34,669 nt of DNA from a virus. This document shows positions 14,742 through 24,363 of the stretch, in pieces. Positions within the stretch are counted from its first letter, which is position 1; the number at the start of each line of letters is the position of its first letter. The DNA lies in IMG/VR virus record IMGVR_UViG_3300021959_005009, positions 1 through 34,669 of that record; one strand, written 5' to 3'. The notes below the pieces were generated by a model, which had not been told where the DNA came from, ran no database searches, and saw only the letters and a list, made by a program, of their open reading frames with translations. Made by a program: the position numbers and the translations under genes.

Positions 14742-15094
14742 GAACATTAGAAATGCTAGGAAACTCAAGTGATAATATGAGTTTAACTGGCGAAAAAATC
14801 AAAGCAGATAGTTATTTCGGTTATACGGACGGTATTCATTCCGTTAGTGTAAAGTTAAATGCTTTTGTGGGCAAGATTAAACTACAAGGCACACTATCTT
14901 TAACGCCAGAATCAGCCGATTGGGGCGATATTAAACTTATAGAAAAAGCATCTGCAACCACAGGCACAGAAATTCACACATTTAAAGGTAATTATGTATA
15001 CCTAAGAGCCGTTCTTGATAGAGCAGGAGTCGGCGATGGCAGTACATACGACTTATCATACGGTAGTATCTCACAAATTTTATTAAGCAATTAA
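14735..15094 (+). CDS. Small virion/fibre-associated protein
   Basis: This 119-residue protein is started at ATG 14735, not at the in-frame TTG 14723, because GAGG lies six bases upstream and the late promoter leaves little room before it. The sequence is beta-rich with small residues and resembles fibre or decoration modules: HSVSVKLNAFVGKIKLQGTL, a W-G-D-I turn, KGNYVYLRAVLDRAG. Position as first gene of the fibre block under a late promoter suggests a tail-fibre accessory or decoration protein. No closer family is recognised. Confidence 0.72.
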   Translation: MRRTLEMLGNSSDNMSLTGEKIKADSYFGYTDGIHSVSVKLNAFVGKIKLQGTLSLTPESADWGDIKLIEKASATTGTEIHTFKGNYVYLRAVLDRAGVGDGSTYDLSYGSISQILLSN

Positions 15095-15106
15095 ATCAAC
15101 TTTGTT

Positions 15107-15114
15107 GATAAATA
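15107..15114 (+). promoter_or_regulatory. Late-type promoter octamer GATAAATA
   Basis: It overlaps a small hairpin (ATCAAC-TTT-GTTGAT, 15095-15109) and precedes the collagen-fibre gene. The predicted start near 15120 gives a 25-nt leader with an AGGAA Shine-Dalgarno before ATG 15145. Confidence 0.72.
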
Positions 15115-15144
15115 CATTATAATTGCAATTAGAATAGGAATACT

Positions 15145-18100
15145 ATGCCAAATGTAACAGGAGATAATTTAACTTTTAATATAGACGGGATCACCGATAA
15201 TCAGATCCTAGTTTACGATTCTACGCAAGGAATTTTTGTAGCACAAGATAGTGTTTCTGCAGATGCAAACGCCGCCGTTACAGGTGGTAGCAATGTAGGT
15301 GCTTCTGGAATAGGCTTATTCTCAGCAAAAGACGGTTCGCAATTAAACTTTAAAAAGATTCAAGGTTCCGGTGCAACTACTGTAACTGAATCTGCAAACG
15401 TTATTACTGTTTCTTCAACAGCATATACACTACCAACACCATTAAGCATTCACAATGTGAATGGCAATACAAATATCTTCTCAGGTAGAAACTTTGGTGA
15501 TAATGCTAATATCACAGCATACGCAGGTGTATTTAATAACGCAAACTATCCTACTAACAGCCAAAGTGCAGGGTTTGATGCTAAAACAAGATTTGTTATT
15601 AGTTCAAACGATGCCGCAGATGTAGAACTCAGTTCACAACATAGTTTATTATTACAAACAAAAAGCAGTGATGGTCATATTGAAGTTAGAAGTGCAAACA
15701 GTACTGTATTTTATGTAGGTAGTGCAAGTAGCACAACACCTGCATTAAAGATAAACCAAAATAGAAGTTTAACAGTTGCAAATGTATTTACATTACCAAC
15801 TTCAGATGGTACAAACGGGCAAGTACTTGTAACCAATGGTTCAGGTGCAGTTAGTTGGACTACTCTAAATACAGGTGGTATAAGTCCAAGTCAACTTAGT
15901 GCCAACTTAGCAAATTATATACCTAAAAATGCTACTAGTATGCCAGATATCACAATGTCATATGACATTGGTAACAGCAATTACAAATATCTTAACATTT
16001 ATGCTAATAGATTTAGAGGTACAGCAGACTCGGCCGTTAATTTAGTTGATGGCGGAATAACTGTAACAGCGGCAACATTAGCAAATGCAGTTATTAAAAC
16101 AAATAATTTAAGTGACTTACCAAATGCCGCAACAGCAAGAACAAATTTAGGTGTTTACAGCAAAGCAGAAGTTGATGCCAATATTGCATCAGCACAATTA
16201 CAAAATGCTATAAGCACAGTTACTAGTGTGGGTTCAGCAAACACAATCAGTGCCGCAAGTGCCACCCACGCAATTAGATTTGAGGGTGGAACAGGCATTG
16301 GTATAAATCAATATACTGCGAACAATACTATACAGATTTCAAAAACAGATGCTGTCACAGGCGTATTTAAAAACGTTAGTGCAGATGGCACACTTATTAT
16401 TGCAGACAATAATAATGATACACTTAATTTAGTTAGCGGTAGCAATGTTAGTTTTACTGCTAACCCAGGAACAGATACAATTACAATAGATGCTACACTT
16501 AACGACAGTAGCATTGACAAGTATACTAAAGCAGAAGTTAATACAGCAGTTAGTTCTAATATATCTGCATTAAGATTTTATAAAACTTTTGTAGGTGACA
16601 CTGGTTCAACAGATGCCAGTGCCAAAGACGATACATTTAATATTGTCGGTGGAACAAATATTTCTACTTCATTATCTGGTGATACATTAACAATCAATCA
16701 AGTTAGTGTACAAGACGGTGTATTTAAAAATATTGCAGTAGCAGGTCAAAATACAATAATAGCAGAAAACAATAATGATACATTAAACATTACGGCAGGT
16801 AGTGGTATTTCTATAACATCTGATGCTAACAATGATACAATTACAATTTCTAACACAGGTGCAGGTGGTGGTGGCGGTAGTGTCAGCGAAGCATTTAAAA
16901 CTGTAAGTGTACAAGGTGGTAATAGTGTTGTAGCAAATGTAGCCGCAGACCAATTAACATTTATTGCAGGTGCTAATGCAACAATATTAGCAGATAGCAA
17001 TGCACAAACAATTACAATCGATGCTACTGGGGGCGGTGGTGCAGGAGTTAAGGGTGAAACTGGAGCAACTGGACCTGCAGGTAGTGACGGAGCAAAAGGT
17101 CAAAAAGGCGAAGTAGGAGATGCAGGCGCAACAGGAGCCACTGGACCGCAAGGTACTATAGGTAACACCGGTCCAGCAGGTGCCAATGGAGACAAAGGAT
17201 CAAAAGGAGACCAAGGAGCACAAGGTGTTGCTGGAAATACTGGAGATAAAGGTGATCAAGGCGATGCTGGTGCTACAGGACCAACAGGACCACAAGGATC
17301 AACAGGACCTACTGGAGCAAAAGGCGATATAGGACCACAAGGTGTTGCAGGTAATGACGGAGCAAAAGGCGAAGTTGGAACAACTGGGCCACAAGGCGCA
17401 ACTGGACCAACAGGACCACAAGGCCCAGCAGGTGCTACTGGAGATAAAGGACAGAAAGGAGATACTGGTGCTGATAGTACAGTAGCAGGACCACAAGGAC
17501 CAGCAGGACCACAAGGAGACAAAGGAGATACTGGTGCTGATAGTACAGTAGCAGGACCACAAGGACCAGCAGGAGCAACAGGACCAACTGGTGCAACTGG
17601 ACCAGCAGGACCACAAGGAGACAAAGGAGATACTGGTGCTGATAGTACAGTAGCAGGACCAACAGGACCACAAGGAGCCACTGGAGACAAAGGTGCCACA
17701 GGACCACAAGGCCCACAGGGTGATGCTGGTAATGATGGTGCAAAAGGACAAAAAGGAGAATTAGGACCTCAAGGTGCTACTGGACCACAAGGTGGACAGG
17801 GTACTAAGGGTGAAGTTGGACCACAGGGTTCAGCAGGTGCTACAGGGCCAACAGGGCCGCAGGGTAACGTAGGACCAGTAGGACCAACAGGTAGTAAGGG
17901 TGACAAAGGTGAATTAGGTGGCCCAACTGGACCAACAGGTGATAAAGGACAAAAAGGTGATACTGGACCACAGGGTTCAGCAGGTAGTGACGGTAATACA
18001 GGTCCAACAGGTCCACAAGGACCTGCAGGTGATAAAGGTGCTAAGGGCGATGCCAGTACAGTAGCCGGTCCAACAGGTCCAGCAGGATCAGATGGATCAG

Positions 18101-18564
18101 ATGGTGCCGCAGGTACTAAAGGTGACAAAGGTGAACCTGGAGCCGGCGGTGGCGGTGGTTCCGTAACACGCGGTAACACATATGAAAGATTAAAATTAAA
18201 CTACAACACATCAGGTGAATTAGCAAGTATATCTGATGCTACAGCAGGCATTAACGCAACAACAGTTACAAGTGCCGCAGGTGGCGAAATAGAAGTACAA
18301 TTTACAGGATTTGATTATCCGCCAGTAGCAATTATGGCTCATGGTTACAATTATTCACAAAATAAATATAACTTTAATGCTATCAGTAGTGATTGGACTA
18401 CAAGAACTGTTGACGGAGGTGGAAGTAGTGGATCACCAACTGCTTTTGGTAGTTTCTCAAGTGTTGCTAATGTAGACTTAAAAGTAAGTGAAGGTATTAC
18501 AGGAGCAAGTAGATCGTTTGGAACAAGCACCCATGCTTGGATAACGTTTGTGATGGCGGAGTAA
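15145..18564 (+). CDS. Tail fibre with collagen-like repeat domain
   Basis: This 1139-residue fibre protein has three parts. Residues 1-630 are beta-rich and repetitive, with three related units near 405, 524 and 581 (VFKN-x-S/A..., NNNDTL, DTITI). Residues about 634-1000 are Gly-X-Y collagen-like triplets (GPQGPAG, GDKGDTG, GAKGEVG), which form a trimeric triple helix and a flexible shaft. After a Gly-rich hinge, residues about 1010-1139 form a globular end that probably contacts the host or assists trimer folding. Phage collagen-like domains are known in tail fibres. The domain contains near-identical DNA repeats that could change its length. It is driven by the late promoter at 15107. Confidence 0.92.
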   Translation: MPNVTGDNLTFNIDGITDNQILVYDSTQGIFVAQDSVSADANAAVTGGSNVGASGIGLFSAKDGSQLNFKKIQGSGATTVTESANVITVSSTAYTLPTPLSIHNVNGNTNIFSGRNFGDNANITAYAGVFNNANYPTNSQSAGFDAKTRFVISSNDAADVELSSQHSLLLQTKSSDGHIEVRSANSTVFYVGSASSTTPALKINQNRSLTVANVFTLPTSDGTNGQVLVTNGSGAVSWTTLNTGGISPSQLSANLANYIPKNATSMPDITMSYDIGNSNYKYLNIYANRFRGTADSAVNLVDGGITVTAATLANAVIKTNNLSDLPNAATARTNLGVYSKAEVDANIASAQLQNAISTVTSVGSANTISAASATHAIRFEGGTGIGINQYTANNTIQISKTDAVTGVFKNVSADGTLIIADNNNDTLNLVSGSNVSFTANPGTDTITIDATLNDSSIDKYTKAEVNTAVSSNISALRFYKTFVGDTGSTDASAKDDTFNIVGGTNISTSLSGDTLTINQVSVQDGVFKNIAVAGQNTIIAENNNDTLNITAGSGISITSDANNDTITISNTGAGGGGGSVSEAFKTVSVQGGNSVVANVAADQLTFIAGANATILADSNAQTITIDATGGGGAGVKGETGATGPAGSDGAKGQKGEVGDAGATGATGPQGTIGNTGPAGANGDKGSKGDQGAQGVAGNTGDKGDQGDAGATGPTGPQGSTGPTGAKGDIGPQGVAGNDGAKGEVGTTGPQGATGPTGPQGPAGATGDKGQKGDTGADSTVAGPQGPAGPQGDKGDTGADSTVAGPQGPAGATGPTGATGPAGPQGDKGDTGADSTVAGPTGPQGATGDKGATGPQGPQGDAGNDGAKGQKGELGPQGATGPQGGQGTKGEVGPQGSAGATGPTGPQGNVGPVGPTGSKGDKGELGGPTGPTGDKGQKGDTGPQGSAGSDGNTGPTGPQGPAGDKGAKGDASTVAGPTGPAGSDGSDGAAGTKGDKGEPGAGGGGGSVTRGNTYERLKLNYNTSGELASISDATAGINATTVTSAAGGEIEVQFTGFDYPPVAIMAHGYNYSQNKYNFNAISSDWTTRTVDGGGSSGSPTAFGSFSSVANVDLKVSEGITGASRSFGTSTHAWITFVMAE
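17450..17660 (+). repeat. Near-identical DNA repeats inside collagen region
   Basis: A segment encoding [12 protein letters not shown] occurs three times, with GATACTGGTG starting at 17461, 17527 and 17629 (66 and 102 bp apart). The first two copies are identical over roughly 50 bp. Slippage or recombination between them would remove or add whole triplets in frame. Confidence 0.85.
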
Positions 18565-18568
18565 TACT

Positions 18569-20581
18569 ATGTCTTATAAGACTAGTCAAATAGAACTCAA
18601 TGTACCAAATAAAGTTTTAGGTGTAAGTGTAAGTAGCATTACAGGTAAAAAGCAATGGGCACACGCAAATGGCTCAGCAGATAGATGGTACTCAGGTGGA
18701 TCATCACCAAAATTTTATCAATGGACTATTGTGTTTTCAGTTACATCTCAAGCACATGGTTCTCACTTAACTAGAAAAGACAGAGAGTTTAACGGACTTG
18801 ATGTAACAGTTGGTGACTGGATAGCAGGAGCAACCACAGGGCAATGTCTAAAAATTACTTCTGTCTCAAATAAAAGTGCTAGTTCAGTAACTTGTGTTGT
18901 TGAAGACGTAGCACGTTATAATACATTTAAAAGTAGTACAGGTACTGGTATATTTGGTACTGGTAGTGCTGTAGTATTCACACTTAATGAAAGTGGGCAC
19001 CCAATGTTAGATCCACTTCCAAGTGGTATTGTTAGTTCAGACTTTTATGCAAACGTAAACAGTAGATTCCAATACTTAAATCCACAATTAAATTACTTAC
19101 TAGAAAAAACCGCACATGGTTTTAGTGTAGGTGATGTTATTGCTGTTAGTGATACCGGTTCATTTGTTAAGGCTAATGCCGCTCTTGTTAGTAAGAGTTT
19201 TGGTGTTGTAGTTGAAAGCGGACCGGGTCCGGATGCGTTTATGGTTTCGCCTAACAATAGAATTATAGACTTTGTACCAGCAATACCTGGTTCAGCAGGA
19301 GATTTTATTTACGCAGATACAGATGGAGATTTAACTACATCTGATACAGGTAAAATAATGTTCTTAAAGATTGCTGATGCTGTAGAAACTAGCACAATTG
19401 GTACAGCAATAAACCCAACAATACCAGATGGTACAGTAGTTAAATTTAATGGTGTAAGTCACACATTTAATGGAGCAGGCTTTAGTAGTACATTATCAGA
19501 AACTGTAAGTCAAATAAACGGACTTAGTGGTACAAGTATCACAGCAAATACGTCACCAGCACCAACAACTGTGACTTCGAGTGCTAGTGGAACAGCATAC
19601 GGACTAGTTGGCGGTTATACAACCTTTAGTGCTATTTTTAATGGCGGTAGTGGTAATACAACAGTAAACTTTACTACTAATGCCGCAGGACAAAGTGCAT
19701 ACGGTATTGCAGTTGCTATCCCAGAAGACATGGCAACTGATATTAATGCCGCAAGTATTCCTAATTTAACTGCTACATTTACTAGTAGTGAATTAACACT
19801 TACAGAAGCAAACGGTAATGCTATTAACATATATAATAATTCAAATGATGTTAACGGTAATCCATTTGTAGGTAGTAGTAATGTTTCTGGGTTACCTTCT
19901 TTTACATCAGCAAGTACAGGTAGCAAACTAAAACTCACAAGAACCGACGGTGGACCAATTGACATCTTTGACAGCACAGGTAATTTTGAAAACAATGCAG
20001 GTATATTCAGTGTACACAACGGTATGTTCCCGTTAGCAATGAATGTAGAGCAAGGTATTAGAAGTGCTAGTGTTACAGTTGTTTCAGATATAAGTTCTAG
20101 AAACTCACTGTCACCTACAACAGGTGACCAAGCATACGTTATAGATAACGGTGTTGGTGAATGGGCATTGTATTTATGGGATGGTAGTAGTTGGACTAAG
20201 GTAAGTGACCAAGATAGTGCTAATACCGACGCACAGACGCTCACATACAACGTAACAGCACCTATAAGTGGGTTTGGTAACAGTCAAAATTATGACTTAG
20301 GTAACGTATCACCAGGTGGTAAAATACAAAGTGTTAGTGTAGAAGTACACACAGCATTCACAGGTGGTTCACAAGAGGCCACAATGGAAGTTGGTACCAC
20401 AGTAGATACAGATTTCTTACATGGTCAAGACGACAATGATCCTGGCTCAGCAGGTGGATACATAACAAATCCAGAGTATGTATGGCCTTCTTCTAATACA
20501 GATGAATTAGAAGTAAACTTCAGAATTAATCATTACGGCGCAACAGCCGGTAATGCCACCGTAAAAGTCACATATATTTAA
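18569..20581 (+). CDS. Large virion structural protein (fibre/baseplate-associated)
   Basis: This 670-residue protein begins five bases after the collagen fibre stop, with GGAG in good position. The composition is typical of beta-rich structural proteins: high Ser, Thr, Gly and Asn, few charges, no Cys-rich motif. Blocks include HSHL-like turns near the start (WTIVFSVTSQAHGSHL), a repeated VKFNGVSHTFNG region around 290-330, and an ALYLWDGSSWTK segment near 550, a pattern common in phage fibre and baseplate-wedge accessories. The C-terminus (FRINHYGATAGNATVKVTYI) resembles an ending seen in other marine phage structural proteins. Translation with the upstream fibre suggests a common tail-fibre complex. 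Confidence 0.82.
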   Translation: MSYKTSQIELNVPNKVLGVSVSSITGKKQWAHANGSADRWYSGGSSPKFYQWTIVFSVTSQAHGSHLTRKDREFNGLDVTVGDWIAGATTGQCLKITSVSNKSASSVTCVVEDVARYNTFKSSTGTGIFGTGSAVVFTLNESGHPMLDPLPSGIVSSDFYANVNSRFQYLNPQLNYLLEKTAHGFSVGDVIAVSDTGSFVKANAALVSKSFGVVVESGPGPDAFMVSPNNRIIDFVPAIPGSAGDFIYADTDGDLTTSDTGKIMFLKIADAVETSTIGTAINPTIPDGTVVKFNGVSHTFNGAGFSSTLSETVSQINGLSGTSITANTSPAPTTVTSSASGTAYGLVGGYTTFSAIFNGGSGNTTVNFTTNAAGQSAYGIAVAIPEDMATDINAASIPNLTATFTSSELTLTEANGNAINIYNNSNDVNGNPFVGSSNVSGLPSFTSASTGSKLKLTRTDGGPIDIFDSTGNFENNAGIFSVHNGMFPLAMNVEQGIRSASVTVVSDISSRNSLSPTTGDQAYVIDNGVGEWALYLWDGSSWTKVSDQDSANTDAQTLTYNVTAPISGFGNSQNYDLGNVSPGGKIQSVSVEVHTAFTGGSQEATMEVGTTVDTDFLHGQDDNDPGSAGGYITNPEYVWPSSNTDELEVNFRINHYGATAGNATVKVTYI

Positions 20582-20621
20582 TCTATTCTAATACGATTTT
20601 TGCCACTTATTCTGGCAGAAA

Positions 20622-20629
20622 GATAAATA
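20622..20629 (+). promoter_or_regulatory. Late-type promoter octamer GATAAATA
   Basis: It sits 97 bases before ATG 20726, after a hairpin (TGCCA...TGGCA, about 20601-20617). The message would have a roughly 90-nt leader containing two inverted repeats. Confidence 0.72.
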
Positions 20630-20651
20630 CTATTACACAATACATCAGTAC

Positions 20652-20701
20652 ACATTATTCCGGAACAATGTAAAAATTGAAAGAGGGAGTTGAATACCCT
20701 C
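20652..20701 (+). promoter_or_regulatory. Structured leader of the fibre gene at 20726
   Basis: ACATT-a-TTCC|GGAA-c-AATGT (20652-20671) is a nearly perfect inverted repeat. GAGGG (20683-20687) can pair with CCCTC (20697-20701). Both lie between the late promoter and the AAGGAG Shine-Dalgarno at 20711, so they would form hairpins in the leader. Confidence 0.55.
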
Positions 20702-20725
20702 AAACACTCCAAGGAGAAAATCAAA

Positions 20726-22471
20726 ATGGCAGATGTAAAGAATTTTGGTCTAAAAGGTATATCCAACGATGTACAACTTGGCAAAGGTGGTGGACGATTT
20801 AAGTGGGTAAGTGGTAGCGATAGATACGAATTCACAGGGTCAGATGGTTCAACACTAAAGGCTATTAGAGCCGCCAACGTTGACGTCCAAGGATCATTAA
20901 ATTCAGACGATATAACATCAAGTAGTGTTACTGTTAACGGTAGCGCCGTCATTACAGGTGACTTAACGGTTAATGGTTCAACCACAACTGTTAGTTCAAC
21001 TAATACAACAATCAGTGATGCCTTACTAGAATTAGGTACAGGCACAACTGGTACACCTTCAAACGATGTTGGTCTCGTTTTCGAAAGAGGCGACAGCGAC
21101 AACGTATTTGTTGGTTGGGACGAATCAGCAGATAAAGTAGTATTTGGAACAGGATCTTTCACAGGTTCTTCAACAGGTGCTTTAACTTTTACTGCGGCTG
21201 ACATGCAGGCGGCTGGAATCACAGGTTCTAGTTTTACTGGTGCCAGTGGTGCGTCAATTACAGCATTCCTAGATGAAGACAATATGGCTTCAGATAGTGC
21301 TACTGCTGTACCAACACAACAAAGTGTGAAGGCTTTTGTTGATGGCGAAGTTTCTACTTTAAACAGTACTATTACAACAGCAAACAGTAACATGCTCACG
21401 TATGTTAATACTGCAAACACCAATATGAAAGCATACGTCGATGGCTTAGACAGAGACGATGACTTAGCATTTACAGGTGACGACGGCACAGGAAGAACTC
21501 TAGACTTAGATAGTGGTACATTAACTATCGCAGGTGGAACTGGTATAACATCAGCCTCCGGCGCAAGTAGTGTAACATTAAACCTAGACAATACAGCCGT
21601 TACAGCAGGTGACTATGGTGATGCTTCTAATGTAGCAACTTTTACAGTTGATGCACAAGGTCGTATAACAGCGGCGTCAGAAGTATCAATCGCAACATCA
21701 TTGACTATCCAGTCAGATGACGCGGCGGATAACGTAGTTGCATTAGCAAGTGATAAGTTAAAATTATTAGGTGGCAGAAACATTACTTCAAGTAACTCAG
21801 CAGATGACGTTACTTTTGCAATGGATCAAACATTATCAGATATGACAGCGGCTACATTTAGTGGTCAGGTATCAGCAGGTACATTAACAGATGGAACTGC
21901 TTCTATTAGTTCTGGTAGTGCTACTGGATTAGTAAATGTCACAGCATCAGGAATTGTATCATTTGGTACATTAACTGACAGTGGTGAAAGCATTGCAATC
22001 ACTAAGTTTGTTGACGAAGCAGATGGAATTGGCAGTAACGATAACGATACTACTATTCCAACTTCAGCGGCAGTTGTTGACTATGTAGAAAATAACGGTG
22101 GCGATGGCCTTACATTAAGAGCAAGTTTCACAGCAAACAGCAGTGATGCTACTTTTAATATTGGTACAGTACCTAACGTTGCAGGAAGAACTTATTACGC
22201 AAGTAGAGTTATTCTAAATGTTACTACATTATTAGCAGGTGGCTCAGTAGACGGTATGTTAGTTAAAGACAACGCAGGTGCAGGTAATGTACTAGCGGCG
22301 GCTACAACTAACGACATTGCAGTTGGAACTTATGTTGTTGACTTACCTTTTGCAAGTTCGCTAACTAAAAATGCGGCAGTACAGGTTGAGTTCGTTCAAA
22401 GTGACGGATCAACAAGTGCTACACCAACTGGTGGTGTTGTAACAGGTGTTGTTGAATACAAATATGTATAA
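20726..22471 (+). CDS. Tail fibre / virion structural protein
   Basis: The frame is open from TTG 20690, but ATG 20726 with AAGGAG ten bases upstream is the clear start (MADVKNFGLKGI), giving 581 residues. Residues about 77-140 hold a module seen in marine phage fibres: DLTVNGSTTTVSSTNTTISD, then VGLVFERG and GWDESADK. The same module recurs in the fibre gene at 25125. The rest is beta-rich with many Thr, Ser, Gly and Asp, including a VDAQGRITAA-type block near 310. It is a late gene by its promoter and is followed by a strong terminator. Confidence 0.87.
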   Translation: MADVKNFGLKGISNDVQLGKGGGRFKWVSGSDRYEFTGSDGSTLKAIRAANVDVQGSLNSDDITSSSVTVNGSAVITGDLTVNGSTTTVSSTNTTISDALLELGTGTTGTPSNDVGLVFERGDSDNVFVGWDESADKVVFGTGSFTGSSTGALTFTAADMQAAGITGSSFTGASGASITAFLDEDNMASDSATAVPTQQSVKAFVDGEVSTLNSTITTANSNMLTYVNTANTNMKAYVDGLDRDDDLAFTGDDGTGRTLDLDSGTLTIAGGTGITSASGASSVTLNLDNTAVTAGDYGDASNVATFTVDAQGRITAASEVSIATSLTIQSDDAADNVVALASDKLKLLGGRNITSSNSADDVTFAMDQTLSDMTAATFSGQVSAGTLTDGTASISSGSATGLVNVTASGIVSFGTLTDSGESIAITKFVDEADGIGSNDNDTTIPTSAAVVDYVENNGGDGLTLRASFTANSSDATFNIGTVPNVAGRTYYASRVILNVTTLLAGGSVDGMLVKDNAGAGNVLAAATTNDIAVGTYVVDLPFASSLTKNAAVQVEFVQSDGSTSATPTGGVVTGVVEYKYV

Positions 22472-22510
22472 TATCATTTGAATAGTTTAGGCTAATCAAA
22501 AACAACTTAG

Positions 22511-22537
22511 AAAAGCGACTTCGGTCGCTTTTCTTTT
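22511..22537 (+). terminator. Rho-independent terminator after fibre gene
   Basis: AAAAGCGAC-TTCG-GTCGCTTTT (22511-22532) is a nine-base-pair hairpin with a stable UUCG tetraloop, followed by CTTTT. It ends the late fibre transcript just before an early promoter. Confidence 0.93.
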
Positions 22538-22540
22538 GAC

Positions 22541-22569
22541 TTGACACAGAGGATAAAAGAATGTATAAT
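22541..22569 (+). promoter_or_regulatory. Early sigma70-like promoter, leaderless start
   Basis: TTGACA (22541-22546) and TATAAT (22564-22569) are 17 bp apart. The predicted +1 is the A of ATG 22576. Confidence 0.87.
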
Positions 22570-22575
22570 ACATGT

Positions 22576-23172
22576 ATGAAAAATAAAATTATATTGACAG
22601 ATTGCGATGGCGTAGTATTGGACTGGGAGTTTGCATTCCATAATTGGATGGAACACAGAGGACACTTTCCAGTAGAAAATCACAGGTTACATTACAGCAT
22701 TAGAGAAAAGTTTGATCTAAGAAACGACTCTACTGGTGATCAAGTAATCAAAAACTTTAATGAAAGTGCGGCAATAGGATTCCTTCCTCCACTTCGTGAT
22801 GCTCAATACTTTGTTAAGAAGTTACACGAGCAACATCAATATCAATTTGTAGCAATTACAAGTTTGAGTTTAGACCCTTATGCACAAGAACTTAGAACTA
22901 AGAACTTGAATAAACTGTTTGGCGACGACTGTTTTAAAGAAGTTATCTGTTTAGATACAGGTGCAGACAAGGATGAAATATTACTAGAGTTTGGTAAAAA
23001 ATACCCAGGAGCATACTGGATAGAAGACAAACCACAGAATGTTGACTGGGGCATAGATGCTGGTCTAAAAGGTATCTTAGTTGAACATGGACACAATATG
23101 CATTACAAAGGTGATGCAAGTGTATGTAAAACTTGGGAAGAAATTTACAATTTAATTGTAAAAACCGGTTGA
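22576..23172 (+). CDS. HAD-superfamily phosphatase (deoxyribonucleotidase-like)
   Basis: This 198-residue HAD-family hydrolase starts at ATG 22576. The in-frame ATG 22561 is rejected because it overlaps the -10 box. The four HAD motifs are visible: DCDGVVLD at the N-terminus (nucleophile Asp and general acid Asp), AITSL with the motif II Thr or Ser, a Lys in the middle, and WIEDKPQN as the acidic motif IV. The small cap and size fit 5'(3')-deoxyribonucleotidases, which dephosphorylate deoxynucleoside monophosphates, but substrate specificity cannot be told from the sequence. It begins an early-type cassette between fibre genes. Confidence 0.82.
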   Translation: MKNKIILTDCDGVVLDWEFAFHNWMEHRGHFPVENHRLHYSIREKFDLRNDSTGDQVIKNFNESAAIGFLPPLRDAQYFVKKLHEQHQYQFVAITSLSLDPYAQELRTKNLNKLFGDDCFKEVICLDTGADKDEILLEFGKKYPGAYWIEDKPQNVDWGIDAGLKGILVEHGHNMHYKGDASVCKTWEEIYNLIVKTG

Positions 23173-23197
23173 CCTCGACCCTAGAATTTGCTATAAT
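23169..23197 (+). promoter_or_regulatory. Early sigma70-like promoter
   Basis: TTGACC (23169-23174) and TATAAT (23192-23197) are 17 bp apart. The predicted +1 near 23204 gives a 34-nt leader with a strong AGGAGG before ATG 23238, unlike the leaderless early promoters. Confidence 0.85.
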
Positions 23198-23237
23198 ATA
23201 TACATAATTTAGCAAAAACAGACGGTAGGAGGTCTTT

Positions 23238-23612
23238 ATGCAAAACTTAAATACAACAAATCAAAGCAAAGATAAAATTACAGCACCACTAGGTTACTGG
23301 ATTAGTTCGCTTACTTTGATTGACAAGGCATTGCCTAGTTACAATATCCAACTTACTGGATTAGAAAGCATGTGGTACAATCACGAAGAAAACATTGATC
23401 ACCCAGAAGGTAGCGAATACCCAACTGGTATCAATACTGCTCACAGAAATGTGATGGTAAAAAGAGTATGTGATAGTGTTTATACTAGAACAGGCATTAA
23501 CCCTGCAGATTACTCAAATGTTATTCATGCAAGTAAATCACCTGCTAGAAACAAAGACGGCAGTATTAGAGATGATGTTGTTGAAGGTAGATATGTTTTG
23601 AGGAATGTGTAA
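23238..23612 (+). CDS. Hypothetical protein (124 aa), early
   Basis: This 124-residue protein has its own early promoter and an AGGAGG Shine-Dalgarno, so high early expression is likely. It is mostly soluble, with aromatic segments (LGYWISSLTLIDKALPSYNIQ; ESMWYNHEENIDHPEG) and a charged C-terminus (KSPARNKDGSIRDDVVEG). No membrane segment or known motif is seen. It overlaps the frame of the next gene only at the very end. I do not recognise it. Confidence 0.75.
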   Translation: MQNLNTTNQSKDKITAPLGYWISSLTLIDKALPSYNIQLTGLESMWYNHEENIDHPEGSEYPTGINTAHRNVMVKRVCDSVYTRTGINPADYSNVIHASKSPARNKDGSIRDDVVEGRYVLRNV

Positions 23613-23613
23613 T

Positions 23614-24363
23614 ATGAATGTTGCTAAAGCAAAATCAGGCAAGTGGTTTGAAGATCAGTATAGTTTAACTGATCTTCTTTCTTTGTCAGTAGCCGTAAAC
23701 AGAGTAAATGGTGGTTATATCAAAAAGGATGCCAACATCGAAGAAGATGATAATGGTTATCAAAAGCAACTACCTAACCTTTTCATTATCAATAACCACT
23801 TAGGTATTGAAAAATTCAAAACATCTAGTATTAATAAAACACTAGATACATATTATAATGATATCTCAGTTATCGAAAGCGATAGTGAAAATGTTGATCA
23901 CATGGTTAAGTATTTCAAAGGACTTAGTCTTAAAGCAATCAAACGTGATATCAGTGACTTTGAAAAATCAATCTTAGGTCTTATCAATAAGGAATTTGTG
24001 CAATACAAAGATATTGGTATTATTGCAAGTTTACCTAGTGTTTATGAAAATGGTCAAAAGCAACGTGCATTTAATAAAATGGAAAAAGAACTTGCACAAC
24101 ATAGTCAATATGTTGGTACACTAAATGAACGTGAAACATTTAATCTTGAAATCCTTCATAAGAAATTTATATGGAGAAGTAACAGTTATTTGTATGTTGC
24201 CAAAGAAGGTGATTACAACATTGTAAAATTCTTTTCACATAAATCTAATGCTGATGTTGGTGATATAGTTTCACTCACAGCATTCGTTAAAGATCACACT
24301 ATTGGTAAAATGTCACGTGGGTGTGAAACTTACTTGAATAGAGTTAAGTTTTCTGAAGAGTAG
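23614..24363 (+). CDS. Hypothetical protein (249 aa), early
   Basis: The frame is open from ATG 23605, but ATG 23614 is preferred: GAGG at 23600-23603 lies ten bases from it and only one base from the first ATG. The 249 residues are basic and mixed (SGKWFEDQYSLTDLLSLSVAVNR; a helical IKRDISDFEKSILGLINKEF stretch). The C-terminal 45 residues (VKFFSHKSNADVGDIVSLTAFVKDH, then ETYLNRVK) look like a small beta-barrel, an OB-like pattern I have seen in phage nucleic-acid proteins, so a replication or recombination role is conceivable. Its end overlaps the minus-strand oxygenase by 20 bases. Confidence 0.72.
   Translation: MNVAKAKSGKWFEDQYSLTDLLSLSVAVNRVNGGYIKKDANIEEDDNGYQKQLPNLFIINNHLGIEKFKTSSINKTLDTYYNDISVIESDSENVDHMVKYFKGLSLKAIKRDISDFEKSILGLINKEFVQYKDIGIIASLPSVYENGQKQRAFNKMEKELAQHSQYVGTLNERETFNLEILHKKFIWRSNSYLYVAKEGDYNIVKFFSHKSNADVGDIVSLTAFVKDHTIGKMSRGCETYLNRVKFSEE

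Noticed and set aside
17041-18150. Repeat array that could be taken for a CRISPR or satellite
   Set aside because: The repeats are in frame, encode Gly-X-Y triplets and have no regular spacers of constant length.
17256-18179. Minus-strand Pro/Val-rich open frames opposite the collagen region
   Set aside because: They are mirror products of Gly-X-Y repeats; Pro-rich and Ser/Trp-rich shadows appear in several frames at once.
20578-21591. Long minus-strand open frame of 337 codons
   Set aside because: It runs opposite the fibre gene at 20726, which has a Shine-Dalgarno, a late promoter and recognisable fibre modules. The minus-strand protein is low-complexity and looks like a shadow.
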